NCBI GenBank assembly: GCA_017410065.1 | Contig: JAFQRL010000046.1 | Location: 1 to 35,207, forward strand | Direction: 5' to 3' | Length of the DNA stretch: 35,207 bases | DNA from: Clostridia bacterium | GTDB taxonomy: Bacteria; Bacillota; Clostridia; Oscillospirales; CAG-272 | Shown here: piece after piece, positions 24,353 through 31,028 of the stretch | Layout: each line of letters opens with the position of its first letter | Position numbering within the stretch: the stretch's first letter is position 1 | Notes under the pieces: model-generated | Database searches by the model: none | What the model was told of the DNA's origin: nothing | What the model saw: only the letters and a program-made list of their open reading frames with translations | Translations under genes and position numbers: made by a program

Positions 24353-24369
24353 GAGCCGCAAGTCGGCTC
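24353..24369 (-). promoter_or_regulatory. Hairpin directly before the pheS ribosome binding site
   Basis: GAGCCG-5 nt-CGGCTC (24353-24369) forms a 6-bp stem that ends two bases before the GAAAGGA ribosome binding site. It could modulate translation. No T-run follows, so it is not a terminator. Confidence 0.5.
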
Positions 24370-24391
24370 AGCATAATTTATACAACAAAAT

Positions 24392-24420
24392 ATTATATAA
24401 TATTTTATTGCGTTTGTCAA
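24392..24420 (-). promoter_or_regulatory. Sigma-A promoter of pheST
   Basis: Minus strand TTGACA (24415-24420), 17-bp spacer, TATAAT (24392-24397): perfect consensus. Transcription should start near 24385. Confidence 0.85.
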
Positions 24421-24476
24421 CCCTTGGGCTTATCTTTTACTTATGTGGAATTTTTATTTAATTTTTTGGAAAATTA

Positions 24477-24505
24477 TTGATTTAATTTAGAAAATATGAT
24501 ATAAT
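24477..24505 (+). promoter_or_regulatory. Promoter of the wHTH-ATPase-DUF4325 gene
   Basis: TTGATT (24477-24482), 17-bp spacer, TATAAT (24500-24505). GGAGG (24532-24536) is 8-9 nt before ATG 24546. Confidence 0.75.
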
Positions 24506-24545
24506 ATATTACACAGTTTCGCACCGATTATTGGAGGAATTTGTT

Positions 24546-25568
24546 ATGCCATCAAACAAAGAACAAATTATTTTATATATGCTCAAGCTTATTTCCGTTA
24601 AGGATAGCAAGCTCGTTGCAAAAACAACAGAAGCATTCAGAGGAGAGATCTCAAAATCCACGGTCTATAATTATCTTTCCGAGCTCTGCGAGTGCGGCAT
24701 AATTGAAAAGCACGGCAGAGGGTACGAGCTGATAACGAGCGAGCAAAGCTTCACCTATCTGAACAACGGCTCCCTTGGTGAGGACAGGATATTTGAAAAC
24801 GATATAAGCCCCTGCCTATCGGAGCTTCCGAAGAACGTATATTCAGCTTGGAGATACGGCTTCACCGAAATGATGAACAACGCCATAGAGCACTCGGGCG
24901 CAGAAGAAATAAACGTCACCCTCTTAAGGAACGCGCTCAAAACCGTAATAATCATTTCCGATAACGGAAAGGGTATCTTTAATAATATTCAGGACTACGT
25001 AAGAGCACAAAAGGGTGAGGAATTGAGCCTGAAGGAATGTGCAACCCTGCTTCTGGCAGGAAAATTCACCACCGCAAAAAGTATGCACTCGGGAGAAGGT
25101 ATTTTCTTCACCAGCCATCTTATGGATTCGTTTGTAATAATTTCAAGAGGTGTCGTTTTTTCAAGAGACAATTTCCTTGATAAAAGCTTTGAGAGCAGCA
25201 GCTTTGCCTCCCATAGCACCACCGTATTTATGGAGCTCAACAACAGCACGAAGAAAACTGCAAGAGAGATCTTTGACCGCTTTTCAAACGTTGACGAAGG
25301 CTTCATCAAGACCCATATACCGATCTCCCACCTTTTCTCGGGCGCAGGTCCAATATCCCGATCCGAGGCAAGAAGACTCGGCGAGCTGATAACCAAGTTC
25401 AAGGAGGTTGACCTTGACTTCACAGGCACCGGAGAGGTCGGGCAGGCATTCGTCCACGAGCTCTTTATAGTCTGGCAAAGAAACAATCCCGATATAAAGC
25501 TCAATGTTATAGGAGCCTGCGACGACGTAGATTTTATGATCCGCCGCGTAATAAACACCAAGCAATAA
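24546..25568 (+). CDS. Winged-helix / GHKL ATPase / DUF4325 (STAS-like) protein
   Basis: 340-residue soluble three-part protein. Residues 1-70 form a winged helix (KSTVYNYLSELCECGIIEK). Residues about 95-230 are a GHKL ATPase with N-box TEMMNNAIEHS, G1 DNGKGI (139-144) and lid/G2 GKFTTAKSMHSGEGIF. Residues about 268-335 match the STAS-like DUF4325 family (SRSEARRLGELITKFKEVDLDF, GQAFVHELF). No HisKA domain or transmembrane segment is present, so it is not a classical sensor kinase; an anti-sigma/partner-switch protein with its own DNA-binding domain is plausible. Single gene with promoter and terminator. Start ATG 24546 is preferred over 24531 because of GGAGG spacing. Target unknown. Confidence 0.88.
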   Translation: MPSNKEQIILYMLKLISVKDSKLVAKTTEAFRGEISKSTVYNYLSELCECGIIEKHGRGYELITSEQSFTYLNNGSLGEDRIFENDISPCLSELPKNVYSAWRYGFTEMMNNAIEHSGAEEINVTLLRNALKTVIIISDNGKGIFNNIQDYVRAQKGEELSLKECATLLLAGKFTTAKSMHSGEGIFFTSHLMDSFVIISRGVVFSRDNFLDKSFESSSFASHSTTVFMELNNSTKKTAREIFDRFSNVDEGFIKTHIPISHLFSGAGPISRSEARRLGELITKFKEVDLDFTGTGEVGQAFVHELFIVWQRNNPDIKLNVIGACDDVDFMIRRVINTKQ

Positions 25569-25610
25569 GTTAATTATTATCACGTAATAAATTACAAGTA
25601 ATATACAATA

Positions 25611-25683
25611 AATTAATAAGATAAAAAATTAATAAGATAAAAGTAAGGCTCGCCGAGAAATTCTCGGCGAGCTCGTTTTATTG
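25611..25683 (+). terminator. Terminator after the DUF4325 gene, preceded by a 16-bp repeat
   Basis: Stem GCTCGCCGAG / CTCGGCGAGC (25648-25657, 25663-25672) is followed by TCGTTTTATT. Just before it AATTAATAAGATAAAA occurs twice (25611-25626, 25627-25642). The hairpin is symmetrical and probably also ends the convergent secreted-protein transcript. Confidence 0.75.
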
Positions 25684-25714
25684 GTTTAATTTCGCTGTTT
25701 CGATTAAGCTTTTA

Positions 25715-27193
25715 TCACTCAGCGAGGTAATAGACGCTCAAATCATCAAGATAAACCGATCCGCTAACAATGCTTGAAGAAAGATTGAATTGGAATCTAT
25801 TAAGATTTGTAGCAGCAGGGATCGCTTTAGTTCCATCCTGATAATTCGTTCCGTACATTCCATTGTAGGTGATCACAAGGTCGTCGTTGATGTAGACCAT
25901 CCATTGAGGAGTTACCGTGCCATCAGCCTCGATAGCGCGATATTCTATGCGGATATCGAGCCATTCGCGGAAAGTCAGGGCGGAGGATGAAGACTTTACA
26001 GCCGCCGAGTGAGCAGATGATGAAGTAGCCTTGTAAGCTTGGACCTGCGTTCCTGTCAGATAAATGAAGGACGCGTGACCCGATTTACCGGTACTATTCT
26101 TTTCTCCGAAATATATCTCAGCAGTGTAGCTATTTGCGCCACTTCTATATCCGTCATACCATAATCTGAACTCGGCTACCGCAACGTTAGCATTCTCCGG
26201 GATTGTAGCATTATTAACGTTATAAGTGATGGCGTAAGTCTTGCCTGCGGGAATTAATTTGAGCGCGCTGTTGCTCTCGTCCTCGGGATCGGAGGTGATC
26301 TCACGAGTACCGTCTGTCAAAGTTGTACCGTATTCGAGCTGAGAGGGAAGATAGTTGAAATGGATAACATTCTCATCCCAAAGCTCAACCTCGGAGGTAT
26401 CCTCTGCATCGTAAACGGGTGTTATCACGGCACTTCTGCCAAGAACGTACTCATAGCCGTCGCCAAGAAGCTTTGTGCCAATAGCCTCGCCGAATACAGA
26501 GTATTCCTCTACCTTCCAATAGCTGAAGGTCTTTCCCTCAAAAGCTGCCGCCTTGAGTGCAACGTAATTTCCGGCTGTATAGCTGCCATTAAGCTCGCTA
26601 CTGCCTTCTGCGAAGTAAAGGCCGGGCTTGCCGATAGCCTCGAAATCGCCTTCGACAAGAAGCTTCTGGGCGGAATTGCCGTACTTAAGAAGCTGATAGT
26701 AAAGATTACGTCTAGTGTAATCCTCGCCGTCTGCCGCGGTCTTTGCCGCAAAGCCGTTCTTATAAAGCCTTGTGTTAAGATAAAGTTCAACGCTTGCAGC
26801 CTTTATCTCGCTCGCTTCCTCGCCAACAACCGCTCTCACGTACTGAGCCTTGTTAAGCTCCTTGGGAGCAACGCCGTTTGTTTTGAAAACGTAACATTCC
26901 TTGCCGTGAACAGTCTCTGTGGTGTAGTAGGTTACTGTGTATTCGATCTCTGTGCCCTCTGCATCCGAAAGCACCTGGAGCTTGGGTGTGCCCTCTGCGT
27001 CGCCCTTATCTACCGCATAGTAGAGATAGAGCTCGGAGCCGTATTCAACGTTCATTGAAATGATCTCGGGTGCCTTTGCATCTGCCGCGCCTTCATCGGT
27101 CGTTGCCGATGCGCTAACGGTGAAGAATGCGCCGATAAGAAGTCCGAGAGCAACAATGGGAGCTAAAATTTTGAGAAATTTAGATTTTTTCAT
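25715..27193 (-). CDS. Secreted protein with shared unknown domain and C-terminal jelly-roll domain
   Basis: 492 residues with a signal peptide (KK, hydrophobic 9-26, SASA about 27-30). Residues about 41-262 form a domain shared with the next two large proteins; hallmarks are NVEYGSELYLYYAV, ECYVFKTNGVAPKELN, YVRAVVG, GEDYTRRNLYYQLLKYG and FSYWKVEEYSVFGEAI. Residues about 275-492 look like a concanavalin/LamG-type beta-sandwich ending WLDIRIEYR, VYINDDLV, VYLDDLSVYYLAE. No LPXTG or SLH anchor is visible, so attachment to the surface is unclear. It follows the 966-residue protein by 18 bp; GAGAGGT lies before ATG 27193. Function unknown; extracellular glycan binding is an inference from the jelly-roll. 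Confidence 0.85.
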   Translation of the reverse strand: MKKSKFLKILAPIVALGLLIGAFFTVSASATTDEGAADAKAPEIISMNVEYGSELYLYYAVDKGDAEGTPKLQVLSDAEGTEIEYTVTYYTTETVHGKECYVFKTNGVAPKELNKAQYVRAVVGEEASEIKAASVELYLNTRLYKNGFAAKTAADGEDYTRRNLYYQLLKYGNSAQKLLVEGDFEAIGKPGLYFAEGSSELNGSYTAGNYVALKAAAFEGKTFSYWKVEEYSVFGEAIGTKLLGDGYEYVLGRSAVITPVYDAEDTSEVELWDENVIHFNYLPSQLEYGTTLTDGTREITSDPEDESNSALKLIPAGKTYAITYNVNNATIPENANVAVAEFRLWYDGYRSGANSYTAEIYFGEKNSTGKSGHASFIYLTGTQVQAYKATSSSAHSAAVKSSSSALTFREWLDIRIEYRAIEADGTVTPQWMVYINDDLVITYNGMYGTNYQDGTKAIPAATNLNRFQFNLSSSIVSGSVYLDDLSVYYLAE

Positions 27194-27211
27194 TGTGTTT
27201 ACCTCTCTTTC

Positions 27212-30112
27212 TTACTCAGTTGTTACAACGGTGGGATCCATACCGTCAACGTGGATAAGACGGAAGCTGATGTTATCGTATCTGAAGGTACCGTCGCAAG
27301 CTTGGTTAAGTGCAAAAGTTACTGTCGTGAGCTTATCAGCCGTGGGAACCGGATATGTGCCGCCGAATATTTCAAGCTTGGTCGAGGCGTGCTTAAATAC
27401 GCCCGTTGTAGCATCGGGACCGCTTCTGTAACCGCTCTTCTGATATACGTCGTTGATATAAAGGTCTGTCTGTACCTTTGTTACCTTGCCGTCGGTTATC
27501 TCAAGCGCGCGGTATTCGATCCTGATCCTTACCCACTCTTCTCTGTTAGAAAGGTTAGGCTGGATGAAGAAGGGTGTTGTGTAGTTATTGGGATAAGTGC
27601 TACTGTCGTTGTTGCCCGTGTAACCCACAGTTACCTGAGTATCCACCTTAGTTGCGTCGGAGCAGATATAGTAGTCGTATTCGATAACTGCAACGTTTGC
27701 GTTATCCTGAACCTCGGTAAGGTTAGTTCTGATCCAACCGCCGGATTTAGTGCCCGTCTTGTCGTATTCGATATAGCTATCGCCCGTAACGGGATCGGTT
27801 ACGATCTTATAGGTGTTGGGAGAGGTTACACCGGGAGTGTAGCCATCGATCTTGGTATCAAAGTCAACCACAGCATCGTCCCCGCCGAGCACCTCATACT
27901 TCTCTGTTACAAGAGGATCGTAAACCTGAGTCACAGCTACGTTATCGTATGTCATAGTACCCTTGGGGTTATTGGACATATTGATGTTGAAGTGTGAGAT
28001 CTCCTCTACCGTGGGAGGAGTTGTCATATACTTCTGATAATAGAAGGTCTGGGATGTGTGGAAGAGCGCACCGTCACAATAGAACTCAAAGCGAGCATCG
28101 CCTGCCGCGCCCGAGATATACCTGATCTTAAGCTCGTAGGTCGTGCCGTCGGTCTTGATAGGAGTTCTGAGACCAACCGTTATCGCCTTTCCTTCTCCTG
28201 CGCTGGTCACTCCGTACTCGGAGTTGATCTTGAGATAGCCGCTGTCGTTATTTACGTAAGCTCTGTATATATGTTTACCCGAAGTATCGTATATCTGAAG
28301 ATATTCAAGCGTGGTTTTTGCAGGGCTGTTGAAGCTGTAATCAGCCACGAATTCAACAATGTTTGCGCCTTCAACCTTCGTGTTGGGGTAGAAGTTTGTG
28401 GATGCGGCAATGCTGCCCGGATCGGTTAAAGTGCTATCGGGATTTGCGGTGTTCCACTCGGTAATAGCAGTTTTGTATTCACTATAGGTCTTCGTTTTAT
28501 TAACGGTCCACTTGCCGTCAACAACGCCCGCCGTAGCAAAGACAAGACTTCCCTTCTGATTAGTCATATTCGTCTTAACGTAATCGGAGCTTGCTCCGTC
28601 GTCGAAGGTGATATAATTATGCTCGATCTCACTGCCAAGCACGGGTACTGCCTTGAGATATCCGTCTGCATAGAAGGCGGAGCCGTTGGCTGCATAGCCT
28701 GTTTCAACTACCTCGCCGAAAGCATCGTACTGAGTATATTCCCAGCAGATAAATGCTCTATCAGACAAGGTTGTATCATATCTGAGCACCATCTTGGTGC
28801 CTGCCTTAAGCTCGCCAAGGGTTGCAATAGCTGCGGGAGCATAAGCATAAACGGTGTCACCGATCTTATCGGCTGCATCGGGAGCAAGAAGCTCCTGAGC
28901 TATTGCGCCGTACTTAAGAAGATCGTAGTAAAGAGTACGTCTGAGATAATCCTTGCCGTCTGCACCTACGTCCTCTGCGGTCTTTGCAGCATAAGCCTCA
29001 TTATAAAGCTTCTGATAGAGATAATCCTCTGCGCTGTAAGCCTCAACGCGGCTCTCACCGCCCGAAGCACTCATAACGCGAACGTATTCCTTCGTGTTAA
29101 GCTCCTTTGCGGGAACGCCGCGGGAGATAAATACGTAGCACTCGGTGCCGTTGATATCCACGGTTTCAGCCTGGGGATAAGACTTATAAACTATCTCGCC
29201 GCCCAGCTCGTCTGCTACCTCAAGCCAAACGCCGTCTGCGGTTCTGTCTGCCTCGGGAACCTGAGCCTTGGGAACTGCATAGTAGAGATAGGTCTTGGAG
29301 CCGTACTCAACGTTCTTCGAATAAATTTCGATGGGCGAGAAGCCCTCCTTCTCTGCTCCGCACTCGCACACGCCGAAGCTGTATTCGTGCTCGTGAGTAA
29401 GCTTAAGGGAGATATTATCAAAGTAAACGTCGCCAAGGAAGGAATTGTTGAGAGCAAAGGTTATGCTGTCAACCTGCGAAGCCTTGGGAAGCTCGTAAAG
29501 TCCTCCGTTTGCCTTAAGCTGTGTTGATCCCGTACGGATGGTGTTAACTCTTTCAACAACCTCGTCGTCAACCTCAACAACGAATTCATACTCAACGGGT
29601 ACGCCGTCAAGATCAAACAAAGTTACCTGATAGGTTGCCTTGATATGATGCTCAACGCCCTTTTCCAATGCGCTGATGGTAAATCCATGAACGAAGGGCG
29701 AGGCATTGTTTCCGCTTATGCCCTGATGCTGAAGAGTAAACTGGTTATCATACGCCGATGCTTCAATAATAGTGAAGTCAAACTCAAGCGTTGCGATATT
29801 TGCAAAGTCCTTCACATAGGTGGGCTTAACGGCGAATGTGGTACCGCCGTTATAGGTGGTTCCGCTGGTGTCCTTACCCTGCTTGTTTACGAGGAGCTTT
29901 TTGCCGCCGTTAACGTCGACTACCGACCAGGTGTTGTCCTCTGCAAAATTAGCATTTGTGAAAATCGTGAGGTAGTCTGCATAGCTATCCTCATCGAAGG
30001 TGATCACTCCGTCCTCGTCGCTTGCCGACGCGGTGATACCGATAACGGCACCGAGGATAAGGCAAAGCGAAAGAGTGATCGTCAAGATCTTCCAAAATTT
30101 AGATTTGCTCAT
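27212..30112 (-). CDS. Large secreted protein: three jelly-roll domains around the shared domain
   Basis: 966 residues with signal peptide (hydrophobic 9-26, TASAS cut near 30). A first jelly-roll occupies about 35-238 and ends VYFDNISLKL. The shared domain follows at about 259-493 (NVEYGSKTYLYYAV, ECYVFISRGVPAKELN, GKDYLRRTLYYDLLKYG, FICWEYTQYDAFGEVV). A second jelly-roll spans about 498-735 (MTYDNVAVTQ) and a third about 740-955 (WVRIRIEYRALE, FRYDNISFRL). A short linker HEHEYSFGVCECGAEKEG joins the first two parts. No catalytic motif or wall anchor is recognised. GAGAGGA precedes ATG 30112. Likely co-transcribed with the small 46-codon ORF upstream and the 492-residue protein downstream. 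Confidence 0.85.
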   Translation of the reverse strand: MSKSKFWKILTITLSLCLILGAVIGITASASDEDGVITFDEDSYADYLTIFTNANFAEDNTWSVVDVNGGKKLLVNKQGKDTSGTTYNGGTTFAVKPTYVKDFANIATLEFDFTIIEASAYDNQFTLQHQGISGNNASPFVHGFTISALEKGVEHHIKATYQVTLFDLDGVPVEYEFVVEVDDEVVERVNTIRTGSTQLKANGGLYELPKASQVDSITFALNNSFLGDVYFDNISLKLTHEHEYSFGVCECGAEKEGFSPIEIYSKNVEYGSKTYLYYAVPKAQVPEADRTADGVWLEVADELGGEIVYKSYPQAETVDINGTECYVFISRGVPAKELNTKEYVRVMSASGGESRVEAYSAEDYLYQKLYNEAYAAKTAEDVGADGKDYLRRTLYYDLLKYGAIAQELLAPDAADKIGDTVYAYAPAAIATLGELKAGTKMVLRYDTTLSDRAFICWEYTQYDAFGEVVETGYAANGSAFYADGYLKAVPVLGSEIEHNYITFDDGASSDYVKTNMTNQKGSLVFATAGVVDGKWTVNKTKTYSEYKTAITEWNTANPDSTLTDPGSIAASTNFYPNTKVEGANIVEFVADYSFNSPAKTTLEYLQIYDTSGKHIYRAYVNNDSGYLKINSEYGVTSAGEGKAITVGLRTPIKTDGTTYELKIRYISGAAGDARFEFYCDGALFHTSQTFYYQKYMTTPPTVEEISHFNINMSNNPKGTMTYDNVAVTQVYDPLVTEKYEVLGGDDAVVDFDTKIDGYTPGVTSPNTYKIVTDPVTGDSYIEYDKTGTKSGGWIRTNLTEVQDNANVAVIEYDYYICSDATKVDTQVTVGYTGNNDSSTYPNNYTTPFFIQPNLSNREEWVRIRIEYRALEITDGKVTKVQTDLYINDVYQKSGYRSGPDATTGVFKHASTKLEIFGGTYPVPTADKLTTVTFALNQACDGTFRYDNISFRLIHVDGMDPTVVTTE

Positions 30113-30158
30113 TGTTTTTTCCTCTCAAATTTTTGTTAAATTGTTGTGCCGATGCTCG

Positions 30159-30299
30159 TCACCAGCTTGTAGATGTCCAACCTCCGTCATCAACGTCACC
30201 GCCGTCTCCCATTTCCGAGGTTGTGATAACGTCCAGCGCATCCAGCTTTATGATCTCCAGATCCGCTTCAACGTACGGTAACCTTTTGACTTCTTTCAT
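30159..30299 (-). CDS. Small ORF of 46 codons upstream of the secreted-protein genes
   Basis: ATG 30299 is preceded by AAAGGAG at 8-nt spacing and runs to TGA at 30159. The protein begins MKEVKRLPYVEADLEI, continues IKLDALDVITTSEMG and ends in a Gly/Asp-rich tail DGGDVDDGG then WTSTSW. The pattern of a basic Pro-containing start, an xxDVITTS core and a Gly/Asp/Trp tail recalls small uncharacterised proteins common in Clostridia. It has no signal peptide or obvious transmembrane helix. It ends 46 bp before the 966-residue secreted protein, so it may belong to the same transcript. It could be a secreted or processed peptide; the sequence does not tell. Confidence 0.7.
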   Translation of the reverse strand: MKEVKRLPYVEADLEIIKLDALDVITTSEMGDGGDVDDGGWTSTSW

Positions 30300-30369
30300 A
30301 ACCGTTTCTCCTTTCTTTAGCGCTTTTTGTTTTTATATTTGGTATTTGCCCTAATACTTTCTAAATCAC

Positions 30370-30480
30370 CAAGGCAAAAGCCTTGTATATCATCAGCTCC
30401 TTGAGCTGTATATCATCAACACGCAAGTGTTGTATATCACCAACCTCACAGAGGTTGCATATCATCAGCCCATCTGGCTG
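30370..30480. repeat. Array of five covarying hairpins with TATATCAT linkers
   Basis: Five short palindromes at 23-25 bp period: CAAGGC-AAAA-GCCTTG (30370-30385), CAGCTC-CTT-GAGCTG (30394-30408), CAACAC-GCAA-GTGTTG (30417-30432), CAACCTC-ACA-GAGGTTG (30441-30457), CAGCC-CATCT-GGCTG (30466-30480). Each stem has different bases yet pairs with itself. They are separated by nearly constant 8-nt linkers TATATCAT, TATATCAT, TATATCAC, CATATCAT. ATCAC also precedes the first stem. It is not a CRISPR array: spacers are not unique and repeats are not conserved. Confidence 0.85.
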
Positions 30481-30489
30481 TATCCCTCC

Positions 30490-30704
30490 CTGTCATCCTG
30501 AGCCTGTCGAAGTTTTGCGAGCGAGGAGCGAGCAAAACCGAGGAGCACAAGCGACGATGGGATCTCGCCCGACCTATATCTCGGGATAAAGAAAACTAAC
30601 TTCAAATCCGCTCGCCGAGCTGTATCTCTCCGTCCGAGATCCGACCGCGAGCGGTCGCCCTTCGGGTTTCGACTTCGGGCTTCGCCCTTCGCTCAAGATG
30701 ACAG
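30490..30704. mobile_element. 215-bp element with TGTCATCCTGAG-type inverted ends
   Basis: CTGTCATCCTGAGC (30490-30503) and GCTCAAGATGACAG (30691-30704) are inverted repeats with one mismatch. The interior is GC-rich and palindromic, for example GTTTTGC...GCAAAAC (30512-30538) and GACCGC-GA-GCGGTC (30646-30659). No coding content is visible. Sequences with TGTCATCCTGAG ends recur in many unrelated bacterial genomes, so I read this as a non-autonomous, MITE-like repeat. It starts 9 bp after the hairpin array and ends 26 bp before the GIY-YIG gene. Confidence 0.6.
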
Positions 30705-30730
30705 CGGACGGTGCCAGCCTTGCTTTTCCA

Positions 30731-31024
30731 TCAGGACTTAATATAAATCAAGCCCTCGCCAAAATCCTTCCATTCGGGATTTTGTGCTTCTATCAAAGCA
30801 TTTTTCTTTTCTCTGCGCCAACCCTTCAATTGCTTTTCACGAGCTATGGCATCGTATATATCCGAATATTCTTCTATATAAACAAGCTTATGAACGTTAT
30901 ATCGCTTTGTGAAGCCATCGAATGATTTGCTTTTATGCTCGTAGAGTCTTTTTTCAATATTAGAAGTAACTCCTATATAAAGGACTCTATTGTTTATATT
31001 TGATAAAATGTAAACGTAATACAC
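30731..31024 (-). CDS. GIY-YIG domain endonuclease-like protein
   Basis: 97-residue single-domain protein of the small GIY-YIG (UvrC N-terminal-like, YhbQ/UPF0213-type) group. Motifs in order: VYI (4-6), LYIGVT (15-20), R26 in IEKRLYEH, the catalytic Glu in AREKQLKGW (E63) and NPEW (82-85). GTG 31024 is the best start, giving the family's usual length; a longer reading to 31180 would run into the upstream secreted-protein gene. It begins 4 bp after that gene's stop, with only a weak ribosome binding site, so translation may depend on coupling. Such small nucleases are often near repeat elements, and here the TGTCATCCTGAG element follows directly. Confidence 0.88.
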   Translation of the reverse strand: MYYVYILSNINNRVLYIGVTSNIEKRLYEHKSKSFDGFTKRYNVHKLVYIEEYSDIYDAIAREKQLKGWRREKKNALIEAQNPEWKDFGEGLIYIKS

Positions 31025-31028
31025 GCTC

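Noticed and set aside
30370..30480. CRISPR array
   Set aside because: Units are 23-25 bp, the constant part is only 8 nt and the variable part is palindromic; no cas genes are present.
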